Part shown: positions 1 through 11,056 of the stretch, one piece after another
Numbering within the stretch: the stretch's first letter is position 1
Layout of the letters: every line of letters starts with the position of its first letter
Source of the DNA: Rhizophagus clarus
Taxonomy: Eukaryota > Glomeromycota > Glomeromycetes > Glomerales > Glomeraceae
NCBI GenBank assembly: GCA_015698045.1
Contig: BLAL01000059.1
Coordinates: forward strand, 1,059,001 to 1,123,000
Direction: 5' to 3'
DNA: 64,000 nt
Program-made: the position numbers and the translations under genes
Notes under the pieces: model-generated
Seen by the model: only the letters and a program-made list of their open reading frames with translations
Databases searched by the model: none
Told to the model about the DNA's origin: nothing

Positions 1-349
1 CATCCTTGTGATCATAGGAGGGTAATTTTATTTTTTAAGTAAAAAGAAAAAAAGAAGTTATATTAATTAATTTATTAAATCTATAAAAAAATAGATTCAT
101 TAATACAATATTAATATACTGCAAATTATTATAAGATTTTCAAATAAAAAAATATAATCAGATTAAATAAAAAAAAAAAGATTTTTATTCTTTTTTAAAA
201 TATTACTAAAATTTTTATATTTCTTTTATAAGATATTATTTTATGATTATAACTAGTTTTAACCAAGGGTGATATAATTCAGATGATATCACTTGATTGA
301 TTTTTTATAATTTATTATTTTGATATAAGTGATTTGATCTGATTAATTT
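1..349. other. AT-rich stretch without a gene
   Basis: AT-rich sequence with no supportable reading frame. A short imperfect hairpin lies around 266-290, where GTGATAT is followed by ATATCAC. I see nothing else. Confidence 0.5.
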
Positions 350-1440
350 TTGCAGATTTTTTTATTTATTTTTTTTCTAGTTTCACATCAAACAGTTCTT
401 TTTGCTTCTTCTTCATTTTTTTTCATTTTTTTTCACTTTCTCTCATTTTTTTTCATTCTTTTTTACTTCTTCTCATTTTTTTTCATTCTTTTTCACTTCC
501 TCTCATTTTTTTCATTTCTTTCATTCTCTCCATTTTTTTTTGTTTCTTTTCACCCCTTTTTACTTGGTTAAAAGTATGCAAATATATTCTTTTTTTTCTT
601 CTTTCATTTTCATTTTTCATTCTTCCTTGTTTTCATTTTTTTTTCCAATTCTTATTTCTCTTTTCTTTTTAGGTCTTAATTTCTTCCAGTTTTACATTAA
701 ATTATGTTACTTCCTTTTTTTTCCTCTTTTTTTTTGTTTTCAATTTATTTTTTGTTTTTAATTCTTTTCTTTTTTAAGTTTTAGTTTTGCAAACAAAATA
801 TCACGTTTTTTTTTTCTAATCTTTTTTTTCAAATTTGTTTTCATATTTCAATTTACTAACTCTATTTTTTCTTCTTTTTATGGTTTGTCTTTTCGTTAAT
901 TTATTTCTCTTTTCTTTTTATTTTCACTTTCTTTCTTTTTTTCTTTTTATTTTCACTCCTTTTTCCTTTCATTCTTATGATCATTTCGTTCTCATCAACA
1001 TTTTGTCCTTATTATCATTTCATTTTCATGATCATTTCATCTTTATCATTATTTCATCTTATCATTGTTTTACCTCATCATTGTTTTACCTTTATTATCA
1101 TATCATCGTTTTATTCTTATCATCTTTTCGTTTGTCTTCTTTCTCCCCTCTTATTATCTTTTTATTTTCATCCCTTTTACTTTGTCCCTATTTCCTTTTA
1201 TTTTTAATTCTATACTTTTTTATTTTCACATCCTTTTCCTTATCTTTTCACTATCTTTCCTTTTTTACTATATTTTTCGTCCCTATTATTTTCTTTGTCT
1301 TCAATTATGCTTTATATCACCATTTCATCTTCCATTGTTTTTTTGTTTCTAATGATTCTTTTTTATTATTTCCATTTTTTCTCTTTTTTTTATCATTATT
1401 GTTAAACTTCTTTTTTTTATATCATTATTATCATTACTAA
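350..1440. repeat. Pyrimidine-rich low-complexity block
   Basis: About 1.1 kb is almost purely T and C on the plus strand, built from degenerate words such as TTTTTCATT, TTCACTTC and ATCATTTCATC. All three plus-strand frames stay open for long stretches because T/C-only sequence has no stop codons, so the Phe/Ser/Leu-rich reading frames here are composition artefacts. A similar block lies at 44140-45115. The extreme strand asymmetry is real, but its role is unknown. Confidence 0.7.
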
Positions 1441-2237
1441 TTACATTAAAAATAAATAATTGTACTTTGATAAACAGTATTTGAATAAATAAAGTTATAG
1501 TTTAATATAATAAATTTTGTTATTTTTGTAATATGTAATATCAGGTTAATTATTTAACAGAAATATCAAATAAAAATTAAATTTTTTGCATAAGTGCGCA
1601 ATATTGAAATTTACAATAAATTTTAACCAATCAAATTTCATAAATTAATTATGAGTGAAATCACCAGGTAAAATTTTTTATACATGTAAAATCACCTGAT
1701 TTTGGTAAATTATTTATAGGTGAAATCACCTAAGTGATTTTACCTAGAGAGCAAATTAGCAAGATTCTTATTTTATAATTTTTAAAAATATTTTATAATT
1801 ATATAGATAATAAAATAATAAATAAATTTTATATATTTTATTATAAAACTTTTAATTTTTTAAAAAAAATATTAAACTTGAATATAATTTTTAGCTTAAA
1901 ATTTAAATTGTATATAAACTGAAATAATCAGTAATTTTTTTTTTATTACATTTTATTTTTTTTATTTTTTTTAATTTTTTTTATATTTCTTTCATTTTAT
2001 TTTCATTCTTTTTTATTTTTTTTTCTATTTTTTTTTTATTATTTTTATTTTTTTTTTTATCTCTTTTTATTTATCCTTTTTTTTTTATTTCTCTTTGATT
2101 TTATTTTTTATTTTTGTATTTTTTTATTTTTTTTATATATTGTAATATATTTGCATTATAGTATAATAATAAACTTAATATTATACTATTAAAAAGTATA
2201 ATTATAAAATTTAAAATTATATAATTTATTATTATAC
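1441..2237. other. AT-rich intergenic DNA
   Basis: No gene is visible. Between about 1652 and 1745 the motif GTGAAATCACC and close variants (TAAAATCACCTG, AGGTGAAATCACCT, AAGTGATTTTACCT) recur in both orientations, which may be the remnant of a small inverted-repeat element. T-rich low-complexity sequence covers about 1935-2140. Confidence 0.4.
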
Positions 2238-2410
2238 TAGGAAACAGAAACTGTTATAAGTCTGAAGCGAATGTATCACAAATTCTATTTTTATCTGTTT
2301 ATATAAATGTAGTATAAAATTTTAATGACGTAACGTGTGCAAACAACCAGATTTTACCATGTGATCTTATATGTCATTAAGGTATATAATCCTTCACTTC
2401 GCTTTGGATA
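2238..2410 (+). repeat. Dispersed ~190-bp repeat, copy 1
   Basis: This copy shares a long, clearly related segment with 51086-51277. Common blocks are AAAATTTTAATGACG, CAACCAG/CAACCGGA, ATGTGATCTT and CCTTCACTTCGCTTTGG. The second copy interrupts a topoisomerase II pseudogene, so the unit behaves as a mobile SINE- or MITE-like repeat. I find no coding capacity or polymerase III box that would decide its class. Confidence 0.6.
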
Positions 2411-3013
2411 ATAATAATTTTATTAATTAAAAAAGCAGTTAATAAAAAATTTTTATATAAATTACATGATTAATATTAAGTATCAGTAATATAATTTATC
2501 AAAGTCAATATTAAAATAATAATAATATTTAGTTTATATTTGAATATATTATAAATATATTATTGTAAATTATATAATACTAAGTTATTATTTATTAAAG
2601 TTTTTAAATATAATTTAAATAAAATTAAAATTAATTATAATATAATTGTGAACAAGATAAATTCAATATATATAAAATATATGAGTATCAAGAATCAGTC
2701 AAACTATCACTAATTCAAAAGAACTTAACTAATAAGTTATTACAAGCCTTTCAATTGAAATCATAAGATAAATTAAGAAAAGCGACTTAACTTTGTAAGA
2801 TATAAAGTACCACCTTTCTCCAGTAAGATTTTAACATCTTAGACATTATTTGCCTATTAAATAAAAAGCACTAAGAAGTTATGTAGTCAATAGTAATATT
2901 ATATATACTGCTAGTTCATACTAGTCAATTCTAAAAAAAAAAAAAATTTGTACTAAGTAATTATATTCCAGAATATATATACTATTTTTAATCAAGTTGG
3001 TCTACTTAATTGC
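2411..3013. other. AT-rich intergenic DNA
   Basis: AT-rich sequence without a supportable gene or recognisable repeat. Confidence 0.4.
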
Positions 3014-3021
3014 ATTTGGAC

Positions 3022-5064
3022 TAGGGTTCCGCAAAAAATCTAATCCGATTAGATCTGATCCAGATCTGATCTGGTCAGATCCAGATCAGATTATAATATT
3101 ATAATCCGCAGATCGGATTCAGATTCCAAATTTGAATCTGAAGTTCAGATTCAGATTTGAAATTGTATAATCCAGATCTGTCGAATTGAATCTGGATCAG
3201 ATCTGTCAGATCCAGATCGGATCATAAGATCTGTTCATCCAAGGCATTTTTATTTATAAAATAAAAGAAAATGCCAGAACAGAACTGCAACTTATTAAAC
3301 ACGCCGAAACGGCGTTATTTCACATTACTTTATGAAAAAAAATGCCGAAATCAGCATTTTTTTTGAATAAGCCCATTTTTTAATAGAAAAAACACTAAAT
3401 TGTTTTTAAATAAACGATTTAGAAAAAATGTTAAATCGGTTTATTTTATTAAACGATTTTTAAAAAAAACGTTAAAATCGTTTCTTATTTATTAAAATGA
3501 TTTTTAAAAGAAATATTAAAATTGTTTTTTATTTATTAAAACGATTTTTAAAAGAAACGTTAAAATCATTTTTATTTATTAAAATGATTTTTAAAAGAAA
3601 CGTTAATATCGTTTTTTTTATTAAACGATTTTTAAAAAAAATATTAAAATTTGTTTTTTTATTAAAACGATTTAAAAAAGCATAAAATCGTTCTTTTTTA
3701 TTAAAATGATTTAAAAAAAAAGTTAAAAATCATTTTTTCATTAAAATGATGTTTAAAAAAAAATGTTAAAATCATTTTTCATTAAAACGATTTTTTTTAA
3801 AAATAACGTTAAAAATCGTTTTTTTTTCATTAATAAAACGATTTAAAAAAAATGTAAAATCGTTTTTCATCAAAGTAATTTTAAAAAAAAAGTTAAAAAT
3901 CGTTTTTTGATTGATTAAACGATTTTTTTAAACAATTTTTTTAAAAAAAAATCGTTAAAAATCATTTTTTTTCTTTCCATTAAAACGATTTTAAAAAAAA
4001 ACGTAAAATCATTTTTCATTAAAACGACTTTTTTAAAAAAACGTTAAAAATCGTTTTTTTTTCATTAATAAAATAATTTAAAAAAAAATGTAAAATCATT
4101 TTTCATCAAAACAATTTTAAAAAAAAAGTTAAAAATCGTTTTTTGATTGATTAAACGATTTTTTTAAACAATTTTTTTAAAAAAAATCGTTAAAAATCAT
4201 TTTTTTTCTTTCCATTAAAACGATTTTAAAAAAAAAACGTAAAATCATTTTTCATTAAAACGACTTTTTTAAAAAAAACGTTAAAAATCATTTTTTTTCA
4301 TTAATTAAAACGATTTAAAAAAAAACGTAAAATCGTTTTTCATCAAAACGATTTTAAAAAAAAAGTTAAAAATCATTTCTTGATTGATTAAACGATTTTT
4401 TTAAACAATTTTTTTAAAAAAAAGGTAAAAATCATTTTTTCTTTTTCCATATAAACGATTTTTAAAAAAAAACGGTAAAAATCATTTTTTTTCTTTCCAT
4501 TAAAACGATTTTAAAAAAAAACATAAAATCGTTTTTTTTTTCATTAAAACGATTTTTAAAAAAAAATGTTAAAATCGTTTTTTGATCAAACGATTTTTTT
4601 AAAAAAAAACTTTAAAAATCGTTTTTTTTTATTATTTAAAACGATTTAAAAAAAATGTTAAAAATCATTTTTTCATTAAAACGATTTTTAAAAAAAAATG
4701 TAAAATTGTTATTTCTTTCATTAGAACGATTTTTTTTAAAAAAAAACGTAAAATCATTTTTTTTTTTAATAAATGATTTTAAAAAAATGGTAATTATCAT
4801 TTTTTTTATTAAAACGATTTTTAAAAAAAACGTTAAAATCATTTATTTTAAATCCGAATTTGGTCAGATTCAGATCAGATTCAGATCAGATTCAGATCAA
4901 ACTCAAATTAGATCCAGATTTTAAATTTGGGTCCACGAATCAGATTCGGATTTCAAATATATATCTGAATCTCAGATCCAGATTTGAAATTGATAGATCT
5001 GGATCTGTCAGATCAGATTTAAATCTGATAAAATCTGATCTGATTCGATCTGTGCAGAACCCTA
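3022..5064. mobile_element. hAT-like non-autonomous transposon (GATC-word family)
   Basis: The ends are inverted repeats: TAGGGTTCCGCA at the left, and the complement of TGCAGAACCCTA at the right. A perfect 8-bp duplication, ATTTGGAC, flanks the element (3014-3021 and 5065-5072). An 8-bp duplication with a TAGNG-type terminus is the known signature of the hAT superfamily. About 200 bp inside each end consist of degenerate self-complementary words (GATCTGATC, CAGATCTGGATC), followed by a short hairpin repeat (AAAATGCC) and a core of AAAACGATTTTT minisatellite. No transposase is present, so it would depend on a copy elsewhere. Length is 2,043 bp. Confidence 0.88.
3370..4850. repeat. Self-complementary minisatellite
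   Basis: Roughly 30 degenerate tandem units of 40-55 bp, each of the form AAAACGATTTTT, then A-rich sequence, then CGTTAAAATCGTTTTT. Each unit is itself an inverted repeat able to fold into a hairpin. The block forms the core of the hAT-like element 3022-5064. Reading frames here (Lys/Phe/Ile-rich) are artefacts. Confidence 0.8.
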
Positions 5065-5072
5065 ATTTGGAC

Positions 5073-5429
5073 AAACTATTTAAATCTCTAAGATTAATAA
5101 TCAATATACCTAAAAAAAATTAAAATTGCAGTAAAAACTTATAATAGTTTAATATATGCTTAACCTAATTAAGAACTAATTATCAAGATATATATTCTTT
5201 TTAAAATAAATATCTAATTCTCTCAAAAAAGAAAATATCAAACCATCAATATCAATCAGTTTTAATATATCTTTCTACTTCTTAGATTATTCTAAAAGTA
5301 ATTAGTAAAACAAAAAAATAAAAAAATAATAAAAATAAAAAAAAAATAGTTATATCTCGATATAATGAAATAAGTGTTTAGGTTAATCAGACCTTTGTTA
5401 TAAAAAATTTGTTAATATTATAACAAATT
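5073..5429. other. AT-rich flank without a gene
   Basis: AT-rich sequence between the hAT-like element and the satellite module that begins near 5430. Nothing coding is seen. Confidence 0.4.
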
Positions 5430-5649
5430 ATTTAGTATAAAGATAAAGTTATATAACTTGCTAATCTAATTAGATAATTTGAATATCTGATCTAGAAATT
5501 TTTATTATTATTTTTTTTTTTTTGTAATATTATCAGATGAAAAACATAATTGGACTTTTAGAATTAAGGTAAAAGAGAGTGTAAGAAATATTTTCATTAT
5601 TTTTTTAATTAATTAAGTTATTAATTCTTTTTTTTTTTTATAATATTAC
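5430..5649 (+). repeat. 120-bp satellite, left half of an array split by the giant element
   Basis: A degenerate leader (TATAAAGATAAAG, then AACTTGCTAATCTAATTAGATAA) matches the leader of the arrays at 12080 and 38577. One satellite unit follows (5520-5575, ATTATCAGATGAAAAACATAA) and then the start of a second unit that breaks off at TATTAC (5644-5649). The unit resumes at 36952 with ATTACCAAATGAAAAGCATG, so the 31-kb element landed inside this unit. Confidence 0.78.
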
Positions 5650-6430
5650 ATATAGAACAAAATGGGGGGTCTGGGACAAGATTTCTGAATAGGTATAATT
5701 AGTGTAAGCCTCTCCCGGCTTATTTCCTGATATACGAAATTTATGTAATCTTTTTTTAACCCCAAATTTATTTTCAAGACCAGGAAATATATCAAAATAC
5801 GATATTGAATTTAAGTTTTAAATCAGGCTGGGGCATAAATTTTGTTAACATATCCTTTTACCCAATTTTTTAGTTTTCAAGTTAAAGGAGATCACCATTT
5901 TTGTTAACGCGCTAGCCTGATTTTAATCCCAAATAATATAACAAAAAAAGTATGCTATATTGCTTGGGTTTAGAAAAGACCAAGAGCATCAAGAACTGAA
6001 GTGTCCGAGCATGCTCGCAGGCCGTAAATGCAAGCCCATTTTGCATATCAGATTTTTATGTTATCCTAGAATTAATTCTAAAACTGATTTATAGTTGTAA
6101 ACAAAGATCAAATTTTGGTATCACGACTAAAGGGAGGGTACCAAAATCTTGAATGATAGAAAGTAAATCAAAAGGGCCATTGAACCTATTCTAGTAAACC
6201 AATAATTTCTTGATATACAGGAAATCATTCTAGAGCCAATTCTTTACCAAAATACTGGGACAAAAAGTTATACGAAAAAAAAAGTCTCACCTCTGGGGTA
6301 CCAAAATTTCTGGGTATACAAAGATTAAGGATACCAAAATTCTGGCGCAAGATACCAAAATTTTAATAGCTTAGCTGACATTCTGAAAAGCTTTAGAGCG
6401 CAACCTCTGATAGTGTTTAGAGACATAAAA
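5650..6430 (+). repeat. Left terminal inverted repeat of the giant element
   Basis: It pairs in inverted orientation with 36169-36951 along its whole length. Differences by eye are mostly single transitions and short indels. The inner boundary is AGAGACATAAAA (left), matching TTTTATGTCTCT at 36169-36180. The outer third carries a run of six G (AATGGGGGGTCTGGG). The inner third holds repeated TACCAAAAT words. Confidence 0.9.
6108..6370 (+). promoter_or_regulatory. TACCAAAAT iterons in the inverted repeat
   Basis: Six copies of TACCAAAAT or its complement occur near 6113, 6139, 6246, 6299, 6332 and 6353. Several extend to GGTACCAAAATTTCTGG-like words. The same set is mirrored at about 36230-36490. 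Iterated short words near an end, next to a zinc-finger/DNA polymerase gene, suggest binding sites for a replication or transcription factor. The spacing is irregular, and the function is inferred. Confidence 0.5.
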
Positions 6431-6534
6431 CTTATAGGGTATATAATTAATTAATTAAAGAAAGAAATTTTAAAAGTATTATATAATATTGCAACTACTA
6501 TAATTAAAAAAAGAAATTATATAAGTATTATATA

Positions 6535-7179
6535 ATGGTTATTCATACTTGTGATAGATGTGGTAAAAACTTTCCCAAATTATGGAAACTTAGACGTCAT
6601 CAAGAAAGACAATTTCAATGTCGTCAAAAAATTATACCTAAAGTCATTCAACCTTTACCTGCCCCATTAGTTCCACCTATCATTCAATCACCCAAAAATC
6701 AAGAGAATGATCCCAAAACAGGTTCCAGCCCATCAATCCAAGCAAATAGAGAAGAGCAGGCAGGACCTAGCGAAGTCACTCAAGGTAAGTTTATTGATAG
6801 GCATGCAAGAAAGCCTAAAGAGCATCTGAAAACATGGGGTGCCAGATTGCGCCGAAGATGGTTCAAAGTTACTGGCGAAGAACTTGATTTGCCACTAAAC
6901 TTAAAAGAATGTCAGCGTCTACATCATGATCTATTACAAGCTAATGATGAAGCTTTCGAGGAAAATATTCCTCAAGAGGTGGGACCTAGAGAGGTTGAGC
7001 GACAAGACGCTCAAGAGCAAGACGCAATCCCAAAGAAACCTACTCAGGAGGATATTATCTTCAAAGAATGTCCAGTTGGAAGGGATCTAGAAAGACCGCA
7101 TAGAAATCGTTCTTTAATGAGCAAATGGGTGGATAAAATTCCTCATTCAGATGACAATCCAACATATACTTTTATTTAA
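6535..7179 (+). CDS. N-terminal zinc-finger region, probably part of the polymerase gene
   Basis: A 214-residue frame starts at the first ATG inside the left inverted repeat. It opens with a finger of the form C-x2-C-x12-H-x6-C (residues ~5-29, CDRCGKNF core) and continues with a proline-rich, then basic and acidic segment. The TAA stop at 7177-7179 is followed in the same frame by about ten sensible codons (AKPEEYKK). The sequence then continues one frame over into the polymerase, so this is more likely the N-terminus of one long polypeptide, separated by a stop and an indel, than an independent gene. C-x2-C...H fingers precede the polymerase domain in other members of this family. The start is supported only by being the first ATG after the repeat. 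Confidence 0.55.
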   Translation: MVIHTCDRCGKNFPKLWKLRRHQERQFQCRQKIIPKVIQPLPAPLVPPIIQSPKNQENDPKTGSSPSIQANREEQAGPSEVTQGKFIDRHARKPKEHLKTWGARLRRRWFKVTGEELDLPLNLKECQRLHHDLLQANDEAFEENIPQEVGPREVERQDAQEQDAIPKKPTQEDIIFKECPVGRDLERPHRNRSLMSKWVDKIPHSDDNPTYTFI

Positions 7180-7205
7180 CAAATAGCTAAGCCAGAAGAA
7201 TATAA

Positions 7206-10200
7206 AAAATTGCCATACTGCCTCAACTTATAGGATTAATTCGTCCAAAAATAAAGGAAGTTCTTCAAACAGAACTTCGTAAAAAAGATCAAATAAAATC
7301 AGCCATAGTAGCATTGTGCCAATATTCAATTACAAAAAAAAAGCCAGATGATACAAGCGAACCAGTAGAAGTAGAGAAATATCATAGAGGAAATATGCGA
7401 CCAATTCTTTTAGAAGAGGATATAGAGGAGCACATAACCAAAACTATTGGGGAAATAGATGTGCAAATTGAGGAAACATTAAAGAAAGAATCTGATTATA
7501 TTCTCAAACGAATTTTTGAAATATCTATTGAGACATATACACTTCGTAGAGCCCTTGGAGGGTCTTATATCCCTACTCCCAAGAAATTAACTAATACAAA
7601 GAGTACAATCAATCCAGATAATCAAGGTCTCATTAATCCAGAAACAAATAGGCCTTCAGAAAGATGTCTTCAAGGTGCATTGAGTGCATATTTTGCTCAT
7701 AAGGATGGATATACAGATCATCTAGAACGAATCTTTCAAGCTAAGAAATACAAGCCCTATTTAGATATTGTTAAGTTAGATGGTATCCTAATGCCCACTC
7801 CCATCTGTTCACGTATATTTGATAAGATTGAGAAGATGAATCCAGATATCTCCATCAGTGTCTGGGGATGGAATGAAGAATCGGCCACCCCAAAAGCTGT
7901 AATAGCTAGTAAAAACTTTAAAAGAAAACATAAAATTCGATTATTGACTCTTACAGATATTATCAAATCTAAGGATGGAGATAAATATGGGCAAAAGAAC
8001 CACTTTCTCTGGATCAAAAATCATAGCAGATTAATATATGGGGATACTGCGCATAAAGAAAAGAAGCATCTATGTGACGGATGCTTTCAAAGCTGACCCT
8101 TTAAAAAAACTCTAGAACGTCATTTAGAATGGTGTTCAGGATTACATGAAAATGCACCCCAGAGAGTTGCAATGCCAGTGAAAGGGGTTAATGATTTTGA
8201 GGGGTTCAAAAACTATGGTAGGATGATCAATGCCCCATGTGTCATCATAGCTGATTTCGAGGCTGACAACAAGAAGTGTGATGAAGCATATGGTGGAAGC
8301 ATGTGAAAACTAGCTGAACAGAAGGCTAATAGTTTCTGCTATCTGGTTCACTGGATTGACACTGGAGATGTATGAGGTCCATTCCTATACAGAGAAGAAA
8401 ATGCCACCCAAGAATTTGTTCAAAAAATCGATCAGGAATTGGTCAAAATCAATGAGGTCCTAGCTATCAAGCATAAGTGAAAAGTGATTGAAGAAGATAA
8501 AAAGAAATTCGCCAAAGCTGATACTTGTTGGATCTGTAAAGATAAGTTCGCTATAGATACAGAGGAAATTGAGCGTTTAGAAGATAAAATAACCTATCTT
8601 AAAGAGAAGCTAAAAAACTTTAAAAAAGAGTCAGCAGAATATAATGGCATCCAAACAACTATTGATAAGGTAACTAAAGCTATTGCCAGCGAAAAAGCTA
8701 AGACTAATAAGGTTTGGGATCATTGCCATATCATAGGTAAGTTTCGTGGATCAGCTCATAGGGATTGCAATCTCAAACTCCAGATTCAAGCTTGGAAGAC
8801 CCCAATCCCAGTTATCTTTCACAACTTCTGGGGTTATGATTCTCACTTGGTTTGTGAATCTGTTGGACGATCAGCTAATGCTCTTCATATCCAAGTCATA
8901 ACTGAAACATTTGAGCGATATAAGTCTATGAAAGTAGGTCAGCTCAAATATATCGATAGCCAGCAGTTCATGAATAATAGCTTAGCGAATCTCATAAAAA
9001 ACTTGGGTGACAACCACCCAATTACTAGCCAGCACTTTAAAGACTTTACTCCTGGCCAAATTTCCCTAGCAACTCATAAGGGAATATATTGTTATGACTA
9101 TATCGATTCTCAAGATAGATTCTTGAAGACTGAACTCCCACCAATTTACAAATTTACTACAACTCTAAAAGGGAAGATCTCACAGGAAGACTACCACCAT
9201 GCACAAAAAGTATAGAAAACATATGGTTATAAAAATTTAGGTGAGTACCATGATCTTTATCATAAAATTAACGTACTCTCTCTTGCAGATGTCTGGACCC
9301 AATTCTGAAAGACATGTATAAAATATTATGAACTCGATCCCAGCCACTGTATCTCTGCCTCATCCTTATCCTGGGATGCTATGCTCAAGAAAACTGGGGT
9401 TAAGATCGAGCTATTTACAGATATGTTTATGCATGACTTCATCGAAAAGGCCAAGAGAGGTGGCATCTCTAAGGCTTGTAAGCGATATTTCAAAGCCAAT
9501 AATCCCAAGATGGGTCAGGCATTCAACCCATCCAAACCCACATCATGGATATCATATGTAGACGCAAACAATCTTTATGGCTGGGCTATGAGCCAGTTCT
9601 TACCTATTGGAAATTATCAATGGGAAGCTAGTCGGAAATACCTTCTAAAAAACCCTGCTATGCAAAGAAATATCTTGAAAAAATTCTTAAGACTAAGGCA
9701 AATGCCCCACGCGGATATTTTTTAAATATTAAGTCTCACTTTCCTCTCAAGACCCATGATTATTTGAGAGACTTACCCCCAGCTGTGGAGAATATCACAG
9801 TAGGAAAGGATTGGCTTAGCCCATATAATGAGGAGCTTGTAAATAACTTGGATGGAGGATGCTTCTCTAAGACGGAAAAGTTAGTCTCCCATCTTGGTCC
9901 AAGAAAGGATTATGTCATCCATTACCTAGAGCTCCAATACTATGTAAAATTAGGCATGGTTGTAGACGAAGTTTCAGAGATCCTTTCCTTCGACCAGACT
10001 AACTGGCTTGCCCCATATATTGCATTTAATACTGAGAAATGACAAGGGTCTAAGAATACCTTCGAAAAAGACTTCTTTAAGCTCATGAATAACTCAGTAT
10101 ATGGTAAGACTATGGAGAATGTTCGCAAATACCAAGATGTCAAGCTCATGAAGATGAATAATGAGCGAGATGAAAAGGCCTTCTTGAAGAAAATCAGTAG

Positions 10201-11056
10201 CCTAAGATTCAAGTATGGATATCCACTTGGAGATACACTGGTAGAAGCACATATGGGAAAGGCTAGTGTGACTCTCAATAAGCCCATCATTGTTGGAGCA
10301 TCAGTCTTGGGTCTTAGCAAGCTTCACATGTACTGCTTCTGGTATGGATATATAAAGGAGCGATATGGTGATAATGCCCAGCTTGACTATATGGACACAG
10401 ATTCTTTTATAATTCTAATTATGACTGAGGATATTTACAAAAATATGACCGAGCGACCAGATATATTTAATCTTAATGATTCCAAAACTATTGGGCTATT
10501 CAAGGATGAGACCCCTGACAGTGTGATTACAGAATCTTTTCACATTTGAGCCAAATCTTACCATTATGTCTTAGCTGATAAGTCTACAAGGTCTAAGCAT
10601 AAGGAAGTTAGTAATAAGGGTATGGAAGAAATGGCAACAGACACATATATGCCAAGCTTAGAAGGGTCCCTTCTAGATGATCCAATAGATAAGTCTTCAC
10701 TATCGGAGCAAGAAGCTATGCGAGTTGATGCAGACCCCATGACTCTAGTCTATCGAGACTGTCTCTTTGGTAAGGAAGTATTCCATGCCAAGAATGTTGG
10801 TTTCCGATCAAAGGACCACATATTATCTCTGGTCAAGTCTGAGAAGAAGGCATTCGGTCCCATAAATACTAAGGACTGGATTTTATCTGATAGGATTACC
10901 CCTTTACCATATTTCCATTGGCGCAATATGATTTATAAGAATATGGTTAAAGATGGTATCCCTTATGAAGAGGCCAAAAAAAGAGCTATAAGAGCCAAGC
11001 TCCCAGAGAAATATCTAAACGAATGTGTGTCTCACATATCTAGCCTTCAGCCATAA
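7206..11056 (+). pseudogene. Protein-primed family B DNA polymerase (DNA_pol_B_2 type), broken
   Basis: Replicative polymerase of the organellar/viral protein-primed class. Exonuclease motifs are visible: I (IIADFEAD, near 8245), II (FHNFWGYDSH, near 8818) and III (YHKINVLSLAD, near 9260), where the usual catalytic Asp is Asn. Polymerase motifs follow: A (DANNLYGWAM, near 9561), B (KLMNNSVYGKT, near 10080) and C (MDTDS, near 10390). Upstream lies a C-x2-C...H segment (CDGCFQS, near 8078). The frame is interrupted by TGA at 8094, 8304, 8373, 8478, 9306, 10040 and 10547, by TAG at 9213, and by a one-base shift in an A-run near 9675. It ends at a TAA at 11054-11056. Several TGA codons lie where relatives have arginine, suggesting CGA-to-TGA mutation. 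The gene points inward from the left end, as expected for a self-synthesising element. Confidence 0.9.

Noticed and set aside
350-1440. Long Phe/Ser/Leu-rich open frames
   Set aside because: T/C-only sequence cannot contain stop codons; several overlapping frames are open at once and none has domain features.
3497-4924. Lys/Phe/Ile-rich open frames in the minisatellite
   Set aside because: They follow the tandem repeat exactly and appear on both strands.
7206-11056. UGA read as tryptophan (mitochondrial-type code), making the polymerase intact
   Set aside because: Several TGA sites fall where the family carries Arg. The same pattern appears in the RS repeat of a different transposon, and a TAG and a frameshift remain anyway. 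C-to-T decay of CGA explains all of it more simply.
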